64,000 nucleotides of DNA from an uncultured Lentisphaerota bacterium (lineage in GTDB: Bacteria; Verrucomicrobiota; Kiritimatiellia; CAIQIC01). Positions 25,115-34,806 of the stretch are shown here, one piece after another. The number at the start of each line of letters is the position of its first letter. Within the stretch, counting starts at the first letter, position 1. The notes under the pieces were generated by a model. That model saw only the letters and a list, made by a program, of their open reading frames with translations. It had not been told where the DNA came from and did no database searches. A program made the translations under genes and the position numbers. Location of the stretch: NCBI GenBank assembly GCA_903912445.1, contig CAIWHP010000042.1, positions 1-64,000 on the forward strand, read 5' to 3'.

Positions 25115-25915
25115 ATGACCAAAGCGATTCCTTCCATGGGCTGGCGAAGCGGGATGGTTAGCTTGTGTATGGTGCTTGGCTGGGGGCTGCCCTTGTGCGT
25201 TCAAGCGGACCTGGTGACTTCCTTTGAAGGGTTGACTTTGGATCCCAATCTGTACCTTGACGTTCCCGACCCTGACATTGGAACGATCGAACTGGATACG
25301 GTCAACCACAATCTCCGGTTTACCGGCCCGGGTGCCGATTTGTGGGATTGGCGCAATGGCCTGCCCTATGCTTGGACGGACATCCCGCAGGTCGGGGTGG
25401 GCGGAGTATGGCGGGCTGAAACCGAGGTGCAATATTATGATACATCCGAGCGGGGGCGCATTGTCGGTCTGACCACCTATGCGGGGCCCGATGGCGCCGG
25501 CGGTGCCGCCATGGGGCAGGAGTTTACCTTTGGCCTCGACCACTGGGACTGGCCCAACGGGGTCTGGGTCCAGGGGCTAGGGGACAACCAGCCTGGCGAT
25601 TCCGGGAATCTGGCGAACGAATTGATCACCGACCTGGTGGATTTGAGAATGGACGTGACCGTCGGCGACCTGAACTTCAATACGTACGATTTCTATTATA
25701 AGCAGTGGGATGATGTTGACTGGACCGGCCTAGGCACCATCAGTTATGTCAATGAAGACAAGCGTGTCGCGTTGTTTTTCAAGGGCAACGAGATGAATGT
25801 CTCGTTCAATTATTTCAATGTCACGGCCGTGCCCGAACCCGGTTCGATCGCGATGGTCGGCATCGGGGCTCTCAGCCTGTGGCTGGTTCGCCTGCGAAAA
25901 CCAGCCCGGGCCTGA
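25115..25915 (+). CDS. PEP-CTERM surface protein
   Basis: The 266-residue protein begins with a signal peptide (MVSLCMVLGWGLPLCVQADL, about residues 13-32). The body is Asp/Gly/Trp-rich and looks like a beta-sandwich, but no family is recognised. The C terminus is a textbook PEP-CTERM signal: VPEPGS, then a hydrophobic helix (IAMVGIGALSLWLV), then RLRKPARA. This predicts processing by an exosortase, which is not in this window. Base composition is odd: three 60-nt lines counted by hand give 29, 36 and 28 G/C, while a line in the neighbouring uxaC gives 41. ATG 25115 is chosen for the signal peptide, with GGAG upstream. Confidence 0.85.
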   Translation: MTKAIPSMGWRSGMVSLCMVLGWGLPLCVQADLVTSFEGLTLDPNLYLDVPDPDIGTIELDTVNHNLRFTGPGADLWDWRNGLPYAWTDIPQVGVGGVWRAETEVQYYDTSERGRIVGLTTYAGPDGAGGAAMGQEFTFGLDHWDWPNGVWVQGLGDNQPGDSGNLANELITDLVDLRMDVTVGDLNFNTYDFYYKQWDDVDWTGLGTISYVNEDKRVALFFKGNEMNVSFNYFNVTAVPEPGSIAMVGIGALSLWLVRLRKPARA

Positions 25916-26006
25916 AGTCCGCTACTGGCTGGGGCCGCGAACTGCAAAGCCTTTGCTTTTTCCGGCTGTCCCGTTAAGCTTCGCGCAACCAACCGGAGCA
26001 ACGACC

Positions 26007-27446
26007 ATGGCCAAGAAAAAAGACGTTTTTATCACCGAGGATTTCCTGCTGTCCACCAAGGCGGCGCGGAAGCTCTACCACGATTACGCGGCGGACCTGC
26101 CGATCATCGACTACCACTGCCACCTGCCGCCGGCGGAGGTCGCCACCGACCACCGCTGGAAAAACCTGACGCAGATCTGGCTCGCCGGTGACCACTACAA
26201 GTGGCGCGCGCTGCGGTCTAACGGCGTCGCGGAGCGGTTCTGCACCGGCGACGCGACGGACCGGGAGAAATTCCAGCAGTGGGCCCAGACCGTGCCGCAG
26301 ACGCTCGGCAATCCGCTCTACCACTGGACGCACCTCGAGCTCAAGCGGCCGTTCGGCATCAGCGACCGGCTGCTCGGGCCGGATACCGCCAAGGGCATCT
26401 GGGACGAGTGCAACGCCAAGCTCGCGCAGCCGGAGTTTTCCGCGCGCGGCATCATGCAGCAGATGAACGTCGTGCTCGTCTGCACGACCGATGACCCGGT
26501 GGACGCGCTGGAGCACCACCAAGCCGTGGCGAAGGACAAGAAGTTCAAAATCCAGATGTTGCCGACCTTCCGGCCGGACAAGGCGATGGCGGTCGAGTCG
26601 CCGGAGCATTTCAACGCGTGGACCGACAAGCTCGCGGCGGCCGCGGGCGTGAAAATTACCACGCACGACGACTTCCTCGGCGCGCTGAAAAAACGCCACG
26701 ACTTCTTCCACCAGGTGGGCTGCCGCCTCTCCGACCACGGGCTGGAGACCGTCTATGCCGGCGCCTATACGGACGCGGGCGTCGCCGCGTCGTTCCGCAA
26801 GCTGCGCGGCGGCGAGGCGCTGGGCGCGGAGGAGATCCTCGCGTTCAAGTCCGCCATGCTGCACTTCTTCGGCCTGCTGAACGCGGAGAAAAACTGGACG
26901 ATGCAGCTGCACCTGGGCGTGCTGCGCAACAACAACAGCCGCATCTTCACCACGCTCGGGGCCGACAAGGGCTGCGACTCCATCGGCGACTTCCACCACG
27001 GCCGCGCGCTGTCGGATTTCCTCGACGGCCTCGACCGCCTCGGCAAGCTGCCCCGGACCATCCTCTACAACATCAATCCCGCCGACAACGCGATCATGGC
27101 GACGATGATCGGCAACTTCCAGGACGGCCTCACGCCCGGGAAGCTCCAGTTCGGCAGCGGCTGGTGGTTCCTCGACCAGAAGGACGGGATGGAGCAGCAG
27201 CTGGCGGCGCTCGGCAACCTCGGGCTGCTCAGCCGGTTCGTCGGCATGCTGACGGATTCGCGCTCGTTCCTTTCCTATACGCGCCACGAGTATTTCCGGC
27301 GCATCCTCTGCGCCAAGTTCGGCGCGGAGATGAAAGCCGGCCTGCTGCCGCACGACTTCAAGCTCGTCGGGAAAATGGTCGCGGACATCTGCTATCACAA
27401 CGCCCGCCGCTACTTCGGCTTCGCCGGCCTGCCGGAAAATCCCTGA
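26007..27446 (+). CDS. uxaC: Glucuronate isomerase
   Basis: Cytosolic enzyme converting D-glucuronate to D-fructuronate and D-galacturonate to D-tagaturonate, the first step of hexuronate catabolism. At 479 residues it has the usual length. Family motifs: FITEDFLLSTKAARKLYHDY at residues 6-25, IIDYHCHLPP (metal-binding HxH), PLYHWTHLELKRPFGI, VVLVCTTDDPVDALEHH, MQLHLGVLRNNN, FGSGWWFLDQKDGMEQQ and MLTDSRSFLSYTRHEYFRR. Ribosome-binding site GGAG. The next gene starts 71 nt downstream with its own promoter. Its presence points to uronic acids among the sugars released by this locus. Confidence 0.96.
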   Translation: MAKKKDVFITEDFLLSTKAARKLYHDYAADLPIIDYHCHLPPAEVATDHRWKNLTQIWLAGDHYKWRALRSNGVAERFCTGDATDREKFQQWAQTVPQTLGNPLYHWTHLELKRPFGISDRLLGPDTAKGIWDECNAKLAQPEFSARGIMQQMNVVLVCTTDDPVDALEHHQAVAKDKKFKIQMLPTFRPDKAMAVESPEHFNAWTDKLAAAAGVKITTHDDFLGALKKRHDFFHQVGCRLSDHGLETVYAGAYTDAGVAASFRKLRGGEALGAEEILAFKSAMLHFFGLLNAEKNWTMQLHLGVLRNNNSRIFTTLGADKGCDSIGDFHHGRALSDFLDGLDRLGKLPRTILYNINPADNAIMATMIGNFQDGLTPGKLQFGSGWWFLDQKDGMEQQLAALGNLGLLSRFVGMLTDSRSFLSYTRHEYFRRILCAKFGAEMKAGLLPHDFKLVGKMVADICYHNARRYFGFAGLPENP

Positions 27447-27481
27447 CCAGCGCCGTTGCCGGAGCTGGTCAAGATTTTGCA

Positions 27482-27510
27482 TTCGCAGCGACCGGGTGGC
27501 CTGCTATGGT
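27482..27510 (+). promoter_or_regulatory. Candidate leaderless promoter
   Basis: TTCGCA (27482-27487), a 17-bp spacer and TATGGT (27505-27510) end 7 nt before the ATG at 27518. The intervening bases are GCGCGCC, with no ribosome-binding site. Confidence 0.5.
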
Positions 27511-27517
27511 GCGCGCC

Positions 27518-30500
27518 ATGAAGATGCTTTTGCTGGGTCTGTGGGCGGGCGTGGCCGTGCTGGGGGCGGCCCGCGGCGGCACTGTGGGCCGGGTGGATCC
27601 GGAGACGCTGCGCACGCCGCTTTATGTCGCGGAGGGCGATGCGTTCGTCCGGCACAACGGCGACCGCTTCAACAACCGGCCGCTCTACTGCAACCAGATC
27701 AGCGCCATCGTCGTCGCGGGCGACCGGCCGCTCGTCCGCTTCGGGCAGGGCGTGGTGCTCAACGGCACGTTCATGGCGGCGCTAGTCCGTGGCGACAGGG
27801 CCAAGTGGCTGCACGATTTTTCCGATAACACCTCGAAGTATCGCCCGGACCGCATGGAGTGGATTCTCAAGGACAGCGGTTTCGGCGCAACAGAACTGAT
27901 TTTCCGGGCGGTACCGCCGGCCGAAGGCGCGGGCGTGGAGCTGCAGCTGCAGATCGAAAACGCGCAGCCCGGCGACCGCCTGGTCTGGGTCTGCGGCGGC
28001 GCGGTCCAGCAGGCGAAGAGCATGGTTGATGTCTGGGATGTGACGACAGGCGGACGCCAGAAAACGCTGACGCGCGGCTTTGATCCTGAAGAGTGCCATA
28101 CCAACCGCGTGACGCTCGATGGCGCACGCTTCCTCGTGCAAGCGAACAGCGGCCGCGCTGCGAGCGCCATGGTGGGCCAGTGCAGTGTGGCGTCCAAGAT
28201 GATCGTCGCCGACGCCGCGGCGTGGAGAGACCCGCTGAAACTTTTGGCGAGTACCGGCAAAGAGCGGCCGCTCGTATGCGGCGAGGTTGATCTCGACGGC
28301 CAGCGGTCGCTCTGCTGGACAATGCACAGCTACCGGAGCGGGAAGTCGGTCAAGGTGCCGAAACTTTTGCCGCCGGTCGAGGCGTTCGTGGCGGGCTTGC
28401 GCCGGGCCGAAGCCATCGGCAACCGGATCGTCGTGCAGACGCCGGACGCGCAGCTCAACGCGCAGGTCGCGGCGTCGAGCGCGGTGATGGATGGCGTCTT
28501 CCGCGAAGGCATCTTCACGCACTCCGGGATGCGCTGGGGCGTGCCGCTGCTGGGCTGGCGCACCATGTTCGGCGGCACGGCCTACGGCTGGCACGAGCGC
28601 GTGCTGGCGCAGGCGCGCACCTGCCTCGCGAAGCAGATCACCGAATCCGACAAGACGGTCGCAAAGGCCGACGAGAAAACCGGCCTAAGTTGCCAGGCGC
28701 TCGACTCGCGCCTGTTCGGCAAGGGCCGCGTCAACCTCCATCACCCCTGGCACTACGACATGCAGAGCCAGTTTTTCGACCAGCTCATCCACGCGTGGCG
28801 CTGGACCGGCGACGCGGAACTGGAGAAAATTCTGCGCCCTGCGTTGGAGCTGCATCTGGAATACATCCGCGACTGCTTCGATCCGGATGACGACGGGCTC
28901 TACGAGAGCTACGCGAATACGTGGCCGACCGACGACCAGTGGTACAACGGCGGCGGCACCGCGGAGGAGACGGCTTACGCCTACACCGGCCACAAGGCGG
29001 CGCTGGAACTCGCCCGCCGCGCGGGCGACAACGCCGCGGTCCAAAGACACGAGGCGCGGCTGGCGAAGATTCATAAGAGTTTTATAGAGCGGCTGTGGAT
29101 TCCGTCCAAGGGCTACGTCGGCTCGTATGTCGAACAGGGCGGGCACGGCCGGCTGCACGAGGACTCCTGGCTGTATGCGATCTTCTGCCCGATCGATGCC
29201 GGCATGTTGCCGACCGACCTGGCGGCCAAATCGCTCTACTACACCGAGTGGGGACTGGAGCGCGAGCAGATGCCCTACGGCGGCGAGCGCGTGTGGCCTT
29301 CCAACTGGGTGCCGAGCATCTGGTCGCTGCGCGAGATGTGGCCCGGCGACAACTATCACTTGGCGCTCGCCTACTTCCAGACCGGCCTGGCCGACGACGG
29401 CTGGAAGGTGCTGCGCGGGACCTTCCCGCACATGGCTTTCTACGGCCCGGTCCCCGGCGATCTGGGCTATCCCAACGGCGGCACGGACTTCAACGACTGC
29501 GCCAGCATGTTCTGCCGGATGGTGGTGGAAGGCCTCTTCGGCTACCGGCCCGATTATCCCAACGGCCTCGTCACCATCGCGCCGCAGCTGCCCTCCGACT
29601 GGGAGCACGCCTCGATCAAAACGCCGGACGTTGCGCTCGATTTCACCCGGACAAAAGTTTCCGTTTCGCTGACCAAGCCCGCCGCATTGGAACTGCGCCT
29701 GCCGGTGCGTGCAAAAAAAGTCACGGCAGTCACGGTCAACGGTCAGCCAGCAAAATGGGATGTGTTGCCCGCCTACGGGCACAGCGATCTCCGCGTCCGC
29801 GTGCCGGCCACGAAAACCGCAACGATCGAAATGGTCTGCACGGAACCCTTGTCGCAGTTCGACGCCCTGCCGCTGAAGGTGGTGGCCGGGGAAAATCCCC
29901 ATCCGCCGGTCGGCGAAGCCAAGCTGCTGGAATATTCCACCTTCCCGAAGACCGCCGGATATCATCTGGTTGACGCGCTGGTGCAGACCGGCGAAACACA
30001 GCAACGTCGCCTGTTCAAGGTCAAGGTGAGCGATCCTGCCGCCGAGGCAGCGGAGGCTGCGCGTATTTTCGAAAAAGTTCCGGCCGCTGCGCAGTGGGAG
30101 GGCGTGGACGTGTCGCAGCAGCTCAACGGCGATATTCGCGCGATCTTCCAGCAGCAGTATCTCTCGCCGCGCCCGGCGACCTGTTCGCTGCGGCTCGCGG
30201 CCGACGGCTACTCCACGTGGCAGATGATGCTCGACCCGAAACACAAGACGCCGGTGATTGACCTGGCCGGCGTGCCCAAGCTGCTCGACCCCGCCCAGCG
30301 ACTGCGCACGCCGCAGGGTGTCCCGTTCGCGTGGGCCGGGGGCGGGAAGAACATCGCGTTCACCTCGCTGTGGGACAACTGGCCGCGGCAGGTGACCGTG
30401 CCGGTGAACAAGAAAGCCGAGGGGCTGTGGCTGCTCGTGTGCGGCTTCACCAACCCGATGCAGGGCCGGATCGCCAATGCCGAGCTGCGGCTCAAGTACG

Positions 30501-30775
30501 CCGATGGCGTGGTGGAAAAAATCGAACTCGTGCCGCCCTTCAATTTCTGGTCGCTGTGCCCGTTCGGGCGCGCGGACTACGACTACCAGCGCGACGGCTT
30601 CGCGCTGCCCAAGGTCCCGCCGCAGACCGTGCAGCTCGGCGCCAACTGCCGTGCGATCGTGCTCAACCAGCGCCTGCGCCCCGGCGTCGCGCTGGAAAGC
30701 ATCACGCTCGAAACGCTCTCGCAGGAAGTGATCATCGGCCTGCTGGGCGCGAGCCTGATGAATTCGGGCAGATGA
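27518..30775 (+). CDS. Large exported glycosidase-like protein (DUF4450-like, six-hairpin barrel)
   Basis: The 1085-residue protein has a signal peptide (LLLGLWAGVAVLGAARGG, about residues 4-21). An N-terminal beta-sandwich (about 30-330) precedes an (alpha/alpha)6-type region (about 340-720). The latter contains GIFTHSGMRWGVPLLGWRTM, HHPWHYDMQSQFFDQLIHAW, DPDDDGLYESYANTWPTDDQ, RLHEDSWLYAIFCPIDAGM and YPNGGTDFNDCASMF, with many candidate acidic residues. C-terminal sandwich domains follow to the end. The order recalls DUF4450-type proteins of polysaccharide loci, but I assign the family only tentatively. First gene of the second saccharolytic block, on its own promoter. Catalytic activity is inferred from the fold. 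Confidence 0.62.
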   Translation: MKMLLLGLWAGVAVLGAARGGTVGRVDPETLRTPLYVAEGDAFVRHNGDRFNNRPLYCNQISAIVVAGDRPLVRFGQGVVLNGTFMAALVRGDRAKWLHDFSDNTSKYRPDRMEWILKDSGFGATELIFRAVPPAEGAGVELQLQIENAQPGDRLVWVCGGAVQQAKSMVDVWDVTTGGRQKTLTRGFDPEECHTNRVTLDGARFLVQANSGRAASAMVGQCSVASKMIVADAAAWRDPLKLLASTGKERPLVCGEVDLDGQRSLCWTMHSYRSGKSVKVPKLLPPVEAFVAGLRRAEAIGNRIVVQTPDAQLNAQVAASSAVMDGVFREGIFTHSGMRWGVPLLGWRTMFGGTAYGWHERVLAQARTCLAKQITESDKTVAKADEKTGLSCQALDSRLFGKGRVNLHHPWHYDMQSQFFDQLIHAWRWTGDAELEKILRPALELHLEYIRDCFDPDDDGLYESYANTWPTDDQWYNGGGTAEETAYAYTGHKAALELARRAGDNAAVQRHEARLAKIHKSFIERLWIPSKGYVGSYVEQGGHGRLHEDSWLYAIFCPIDAGMLPTDLAAKSLYYTEWGLEREQMPYGGERVWPSNWVPSIWSLREMWPGDNYHLALAYFQTGLADDGWKVLRGTFPHMAFYGPVPGDLGYPNGGTDFNDCASMFCRMVVEGLFGYRPDYPNGLVTIAPQLPSDWEHASIKTPDVALDFTRTKVSVSLTKPAALELRLPVRAKKVTAVTVNGQPAKWDVLPAYGHSDLRVRVPATKTATIEMVCTEPLSQFDALPLKVVAGENPHPPVGEAKLLEYSTFPKTAGYHLVDALVQTGETQQRRLFKVKVSDPAAEAAEAARIFEKVPAAAQWEGVDVSQQLNGDIRAIFQQQYLSPRPATCSLRLAADGYSTWQMMLDPKHKTPVIDLAGVPKLLDPAQRLRTPQGVPFAWAGGGKNIAFTSLWDNWPRQVTVPVNKKAEGLWLLVCGFTNPMQGRIANAELRLKYADGVVEKIELVPPFNFWSLCPFGRADYDYQRDGFALPKVPPQTVQLGANCRAIVLNQRLRPGVALESITLETLSQEVIIGLLGASLMNSGR

Positions 30776-30798
30776 CACAACCTTTCGGGTCTATGAAT

Positions 30799-30844
30799 TT
30801 CCAAGGATTGGAATATGATCGCGCCGTTTTCCCAAGGCTTGGAA
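30799..30844. repeat. Pair of TTCCAA palindromes
   Basis: Copies lie at 30799-30813 (TTCCAAGGATTGGAA) and 30829-30844 (TTCCCAAGGCTTGGAA), with centres about 30.5 bp apart. They fill most of the 86-bp gap and end 17 nt before the sulfatase start codon. Confidence 0.88.
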
Positions 30845-30861
30845 ATGACCGGAGACACCGA

Positions 30862-32454
30862 ATGAAACGGATTGTGCAGTTGATCGCCGCAGCGTTGCTG
30901 CCCGCCCTGCCGGTCGCGCTGTCCGCCGCTGACACTCCGCGAACGCCCAGCATTGTTTTCATCCTCGCCGATGATTGGGGCTGGGGTGATTTATCGTGCC
31001 ACGGGCATCCGTGGTTGAAGACGCCGAACCTTGACCGGCTGGCCGGCGAGGGCATCGACTTCCAGCAGTTCAATGTGCTCAATCCCGTGTGCTCGCCGAG
31101 CCGAACAGCGGTAATGACGGGGCAGTATCCGGCGCGCGTTTCCATTCATCAGCATTTTGCCGCACCCGTGCAGAATCATGAGCGGGGTATGCCGGACTGG
31201 CTGGACCCGAAGACACCCACGTTGCCACGCCTTCTGAAAGAGGCGGGCTATCGCACCGCGCACTTCGGCAAGTGGCATCTCACCAACCGCGAGACACATG
31301 GTGCGCCAAAACCGGAGGCCTATGGCTATGACGAGGCGGCCGTGTTCAATGGTGGCGCGGAATGGCCGTCGGCGGATTTGCACGCCACGGCGAAGGACGC
31401 GGTGGCCTTCATCAAGGCGAACAAGGCCAAGCCGTTCTTCATCAACGTGTGGATTCACGAAAGCCACACGCCTCACGTCCCCACGCCGGCATCCATGGAG
31501 CGCTGGAAGCATCTCGACGAGCAAAAGCAGGTTTATTCCGCTGTCATCACCGATGGCGACAACGCCGTCGGTATGATTATCGATGCACTCAAGGCGGAAG
31601 GTCTTGAGAACAGCACCCTCGTGATGTTTTCGAGTGATAACGGCCCGGAGAGTACCGGAAGCAAGCCGAAGAAGAGCTCAGTCGATCGGGATGCGAAGGT
31701 CACGGGCTACGACACCTACTACAGCATCGGCGACACCGGCGGGCTGCGCGGCCGGAAGCGCAGCCTGTTCGAAGGTGGCGTGCGGGTGCCCTTCCTCGTG
31801 CGCTGGCCCGGGCACACACCGGCGGGCGCAAAGAACAACACGACGGCTTTCACCGCGGTGGACCTGCTGCCGACACTCTGCGCCGCTGCGGGAGTGAGCC
31901 TGCCCGCCGACTACAAGGGCGACGGCGAAAACCTGCTCGCAGCCTTTGACGGGAAAGGCATCAGCCGCACGCGGCCCATCTTCTGGGAATGGCTCGGCAA
32001 CAAAGCCGAGCCCGACTGGTGGCCGCGCCTCGCTGTGCGCGATGGCGGGTGGAAGCTCGCGATGACGGAAGATGCGCAGCGCGTCGAGTTGCATCAGCTC
32101 CTCGACGACCGTGCGGAGGCGAAGGACATCGCGAAGGAGCACCCGGACATCGTCGCCCGTCTGACCAGGCTCGCGCTCGACTGGAAAGCCACGCTGCCCG
32201 AGAAACCAAACCCCGCGTGCCTGACCACAGTGTCGGACCCCCAGAAACCCGGTCCGCAGAAACCCCGTGTCAAAGGCGTGACTCCTGAAGTCCGCTCCAA
32301 AGCCTTTGACCGCTGGGACACAAACCACGACGGGTTCCTCACGCTCGACGAATACCAAGCCGGATTGAAGGGTCAGGAAAACCTCGAAGCCCGTTTCAAG
32401 AGCTTCGACAAGAACGGCGACGGGAAACTGATCCGCGAAGAGTTCGTGCGATGA
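30862..32454 (+). CDS. Exported type I sulfatase with C-terminal EF-hand pair
   Basis: The 530-residue protein has a signal peptide (ending LSAADTP, about residue 22). The sulfatase core starts SIVFILADDWGWGDL with the metal-binding DD. The formylglycine signature CSPSRTAVMTGQYPAR begins at C77 (Cys type, requiring anaerobic or aerobic formylglycine-generating enzyme). FGKWHL, MFSSDNGPE and GLRGRKRSLFEGGVRVPFLV are also present. After the core, two EF-hand loops appear: DRWDTNHDGFLTLDEY and SFDKNGDGKLIREEF, suggesting calcium-dependent stability or anchoring. Removes sulfate esters from glycans; the sulfated substrate is unknown. GGAG ribosome-binding site. Confidence 0.93.
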   Translation: MKRIVQLIAAALLPALPVALSAADTPRTPSIVFILADDWGWGDLSCHGHPWLKTPNLDRLAGEGIDFQQFNVLNPVCSPSRTAVMTGQYPARVSIHQHFAAPVQNHERGMPDWLDPKTPTLPRLLKEAGYRTAHFGKWHLTNRETHGAPKPEAYGYDEAAVFNGGAEWPSADLHATAKDAVAFIKANKAKPFFINVWIHESHTPHVPTPASMERWKHLDEQKQVYSAVITDGDNAVGMIIDALKAEGLENSTLVMFSSDNGPESTGSKPKKSSVDRDAKVTGYDTYYSIGDTGGLRGRKRSLFEGGVRVPFLVRWPGHTPAGAKNNTTAFTAVDLLPTLCAAAGVSLPADYKGDGENLLAAFDGKGISRTRPIFWEWLGNKAEPDWWPRLAVRDGGWKLAMTEDAQRVELHQLLDDRAEAKDIAKEHPDIVARLTRLALDWKATLPEKPNPACLTTVSDPQKPGPQKPRVKGVTPEVRSKAFDRWDTNHDGFLTLDEYQAGLKGQENLEARFKSFDKNGDGKLIREEFVR

Positions 32455-32488
32455 TTTTCCCAATAATTAAAACAATGAAGGGCATCAA

Positions 32489-33688
32489 ATGAAGCGAAAC
32501 CTGTTGCTGGCGCTCACTCCACTGCTGCTGGCGCCATGGACCGCGCTCCATGCCGCGTTGCCCGATCCGAACACCTGCGAGGAGCTGCGCATGCGGGACG
32601 GACTGCCGAACTTCTTCGCCAAGCTGGCGGCGGGCGGGCCGGTGCGCGTCGCCTATCTCGGCGGCAGCATCACCGCCGCCGACGGCTGGCGGCCGAAAAG
32701 CTTCGCGTGGTTCAAGGCGCAGTTTCCCAAGGCGGAGCTGATCGAGATCAACGCGGCGATCTCCGGCACCGGTTCCGACTATGGCGCGTGCCGGATCGCC
32801 GGCGATGTGCTCGCGAAAAATCCCGACCTCGTTTTCATGGAGCACCGCGTGAACGGCGGTGGCGGCTACGAGGCCAAGTCCGTGGAAGGCATCGTGCGGC
32901 AGATCTGGAAGCAGAACCCGCGGACCGATATCTGCCTCATCTACACGCTTTCGCAGGGCATGCTCAAAGACCTGCAAGCCGGCAAGCAGGCGTGGTTCGG
33001 CGATGTCATGGAGAAGGTTGCCAACGTCTACGGCATCCCCTCGATCGATCTCGGCGTGGAGGTCGCCAAGCGCGAGCAGGCGGGCAGCCTCGTTTTCAAA
33101 GGCGACGCGCCCGTGGCCGGCAAGCTGGTCTTCTCCAAGGACGGCGTGCATCCCGGCAACGAGGGGCACGATCTCTATCGCGACAGCATCGCCCGCTCGA
33201 TGCTCGCGATGAAGACCCTCGGCAAAGCGCAGGCGCATCCGCTGCCCGCGCCGATGGAAGCGCGCTGCTGGGAGACGGCGACGCTCGTGCCCATCGCCCA
33301 GATCGCGCATAGCGCCGGCTGGCAGCCGGTGGACGCGAAAAACGATGCCGTCTATCGCGACGATTTTGGCCGCACGGACGCGATGCTGCGCGGCGCCATG
33401 AAATGCGGCCAGGCCGGCGAAACCATCACCGTGACCTGGACCGGCACGACCCTCGGCTTCAGCGACATCCCGCAGGGCAGCAACATGGTTGTCGAGGTGA
33501 CGATTGATCACGCCGCGCCCATCGCCATCAAGCGCGTACAGTCGGAAAGCCGGAAACGCTACGCCCGGTTTTTCTATCTGCCCGAGCAGGCTCCCGGCGA
33601 GCATACCGCGGTGCTGCAGGTGAAGCACTTACCCGACGGCCTCTGCTTCTACGCGGGGCACGTGCTTATCATCGGTTCCAAACACTGA
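32489..33688 (+). CDS. Exported SGNH/GDSL-family hydrolase
   Basis: The 399-residue protein has a signal peptide (ending ALHAAL, about residue 22). SGNH blocks are visible: YLGGSITAADGW (block I Ser in GGSIT, about residue 57), a central INAAISGTGSDYG (block II Gly), VFMEHRVNGGGG (block III Asn) and DGVHPGNEGHDLY (block V with Asp and His, about 214-226). A beta-sandwich C-terminal part follows. These families remove acetyl or other acyl groups from polysaccharides or act as lipases. Position between sulfatase and hydrolase genes favours a carbohydrate esterase (inference). Closely spaced in one operon with its neighbours. Confidence 0.85.
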   Translation: MKRNLLLALTPLLLAPWTALHAALPDPNTCEELRMRDGLPNFFAKLAAGGPVRVAYLGGSITAADGWRPKSFAWFKAQFPKAELIEINAAISGTGSDYGACRIAGDVLAKNPDLVFMEHRVNGGGGYEAKSVEGIVRQIWKQNPRTDICLIYTLSQGMLKDLQAGKQAWFGDVMEKVANVYGIPSIDLGVEVAKREQAGSLVFKGDAPVAGKLVFSKDGVHPGNEGHDLYRDSIARSMLAMKTLGKAQAHPLPAPMEARCWETATLVPIAQIAHSAGWQPVDAKNDAVYRDDFGRTDAMLRGAMKCGQAGETITVTWTGTTLGFSDIPQGSNMVVEVTIDHAAPIAIKRVQSESRKRYARFFYLPEQAPGEHTAVLQVKHLPDGLCFYAGHVLIIGSKH

Positions 33689-33693
33689 GGCCC

Positions 33694-34806
33694 ATGAAGA
33701 CCAAGCGTTTCGTTTTTATTGCCGCCCTGCTGTTGGCTCCGCTCGGCGCGCCGGGCGCCGCCGAGGCGCTGCCCCGCAAAACCATTGTCAGCATCGTTGG
33801 CGAAGATTTTCACATCAATGGCCAGCCGACGTTCGCAGGCCGCTCGTGGCGGGGGCACCGCATCGAAGGGTTGCTACCCAACGCGCGGATGGTACAGGCA
33901 GTTTTCGACGACCTGAACCCGGAGACGGCCAAGCGCTGGGCCTACGCGGACACCGGCCGGTGGGACGCCGAACGCAACGTGCGCGAGTTCATCGCGGCGC
34001 TGCCGGAGTGGCGGCGCCACGGGCTGCTCGCGGTCACGGTGAACTTTCAAGGCGGCTCGCCGGAGGGCTACTCGAAGACGCAGCCGTGGGAGACCGGCGC
34101 ATTCACCGCCGAGGGCGCGCTGCGGAAAGAGTTCGCCGGACGGATGGCGCGCGTGCTCGATGCCGCCGATGAGTTGGGCATGGTGGTCATCGTCGGCTAC
34201 TTCTACTTCGGCCAGGACCAGCGGCTGCGCGACGAAACCGCCGTGCTGCGCGCGACGGACGAAGCCACGCGCTGGTTGCTCGACGGCGGCTGGCGGAACG
34301 TGCTCGTGGAGGTGAACAACGAGTGCAACGTCAAGGCCTATGACCATGACAGCCTGCGTCCGGCGCGTGTTCACGAGTTGATCGAACGCGTGCGCAAGAC
34401 CGGACTCAAAGGCCGGCGCCTGCTCGCGGGCACCAGCTATGGCGGCGGCGCGGTGCCGCAGGAAAACGTCGTGCGCGCGTCGGACTTCCTGCTGCTCCAC
34501 GGCAACGGCGTCAAGCAGCCCGCCCGCATCGCGGAGATGGCGCAGAAGACCCGCGCCGTGCCCGGCTACCGGCCGATGCCGATCGTGTTCAACGAAGACG
34601 ATCACGAAGCCTTCGGCCAGCCGGCGAACAATTTCACCGCCGCCATCGCCGCGCACGCCTCGTGGGGCTGGTTCGACTACCGCCGCAAAGGCGAAGGCTT
34701 CAATGAAGGCTTTCAATCCCCGCCCGTCAACTGGGGCCTCGCCTCCGAACGCAAACGCGCCTTCTTCAAACTCCTCGCGGACATCACCGGCGGTGCGCAA
34801 CCATGA
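33694..34806 (+). CDS. Exported clan GH-A-like glycoside hydrolase
   Basis: The 370-residue protein starts 5 nt after the previous stop, with a signal peptide (ending APGAAEA, about residue 26). TIM-barrel features: FHINGQPTFAGRSWRGHRIE, then NVLVEVNNECN with a candidate acid/base Glu in the NE-type motif, and IVFNEDDHEA with a candidate nucleophile Glu late in the chain. This pattern matches cellulase-like clan A enzymes, though I cannot assign a CAZy family. It overlaps the next gene by 4 nt (ATGA), indicating translational coupling. Confidence 0.68.
   Translation: MKTKRFVFIAALLLAPLGAPGAAEALPRKTIVSIVGEDFHINGQPTFAGRSWRGHRIEGLLPNARMVQAVFDDLNPETAKRWAYADTGRWDAERNVREFIAALPEWRRHGLLAVTVNFQGGSPEGYSKTQPWETGAFTAEGALRKEFAGRMARVLDAADELGMVVIVGYFYFGQDQRLRDETAVLRATDEATRWLLDGGWRNVLVEVNNECNVKAYDHDSLRPARVHELIERVRKTGLKGRRLLAGTSYGGGAVPQENVVRASDFLLLHGNGVKQPARIAEMAQKTRAVPGYRPMPIVFNEDDHEAFGQPANNFTAAIAAHASWGWFDYRRKGEGFNEGFQSPPVNWGLASERKRAFFKLLADITGGAQP

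Noticed and set aside
26618-27517. N-terminal extension of the large glycosidase-like gene by 300 codons
   Set aside because: That stretch is uxaC read in another frame; the signal peptide begins at 27518 and a promoter lies just before it.
30331-30861. N-terminal extension of the sulfatase
   Set aside because: It overlaps the end of the upstream gene and the palindrome pair; the signal peptide with a ribosome-binding site starts at 30862.
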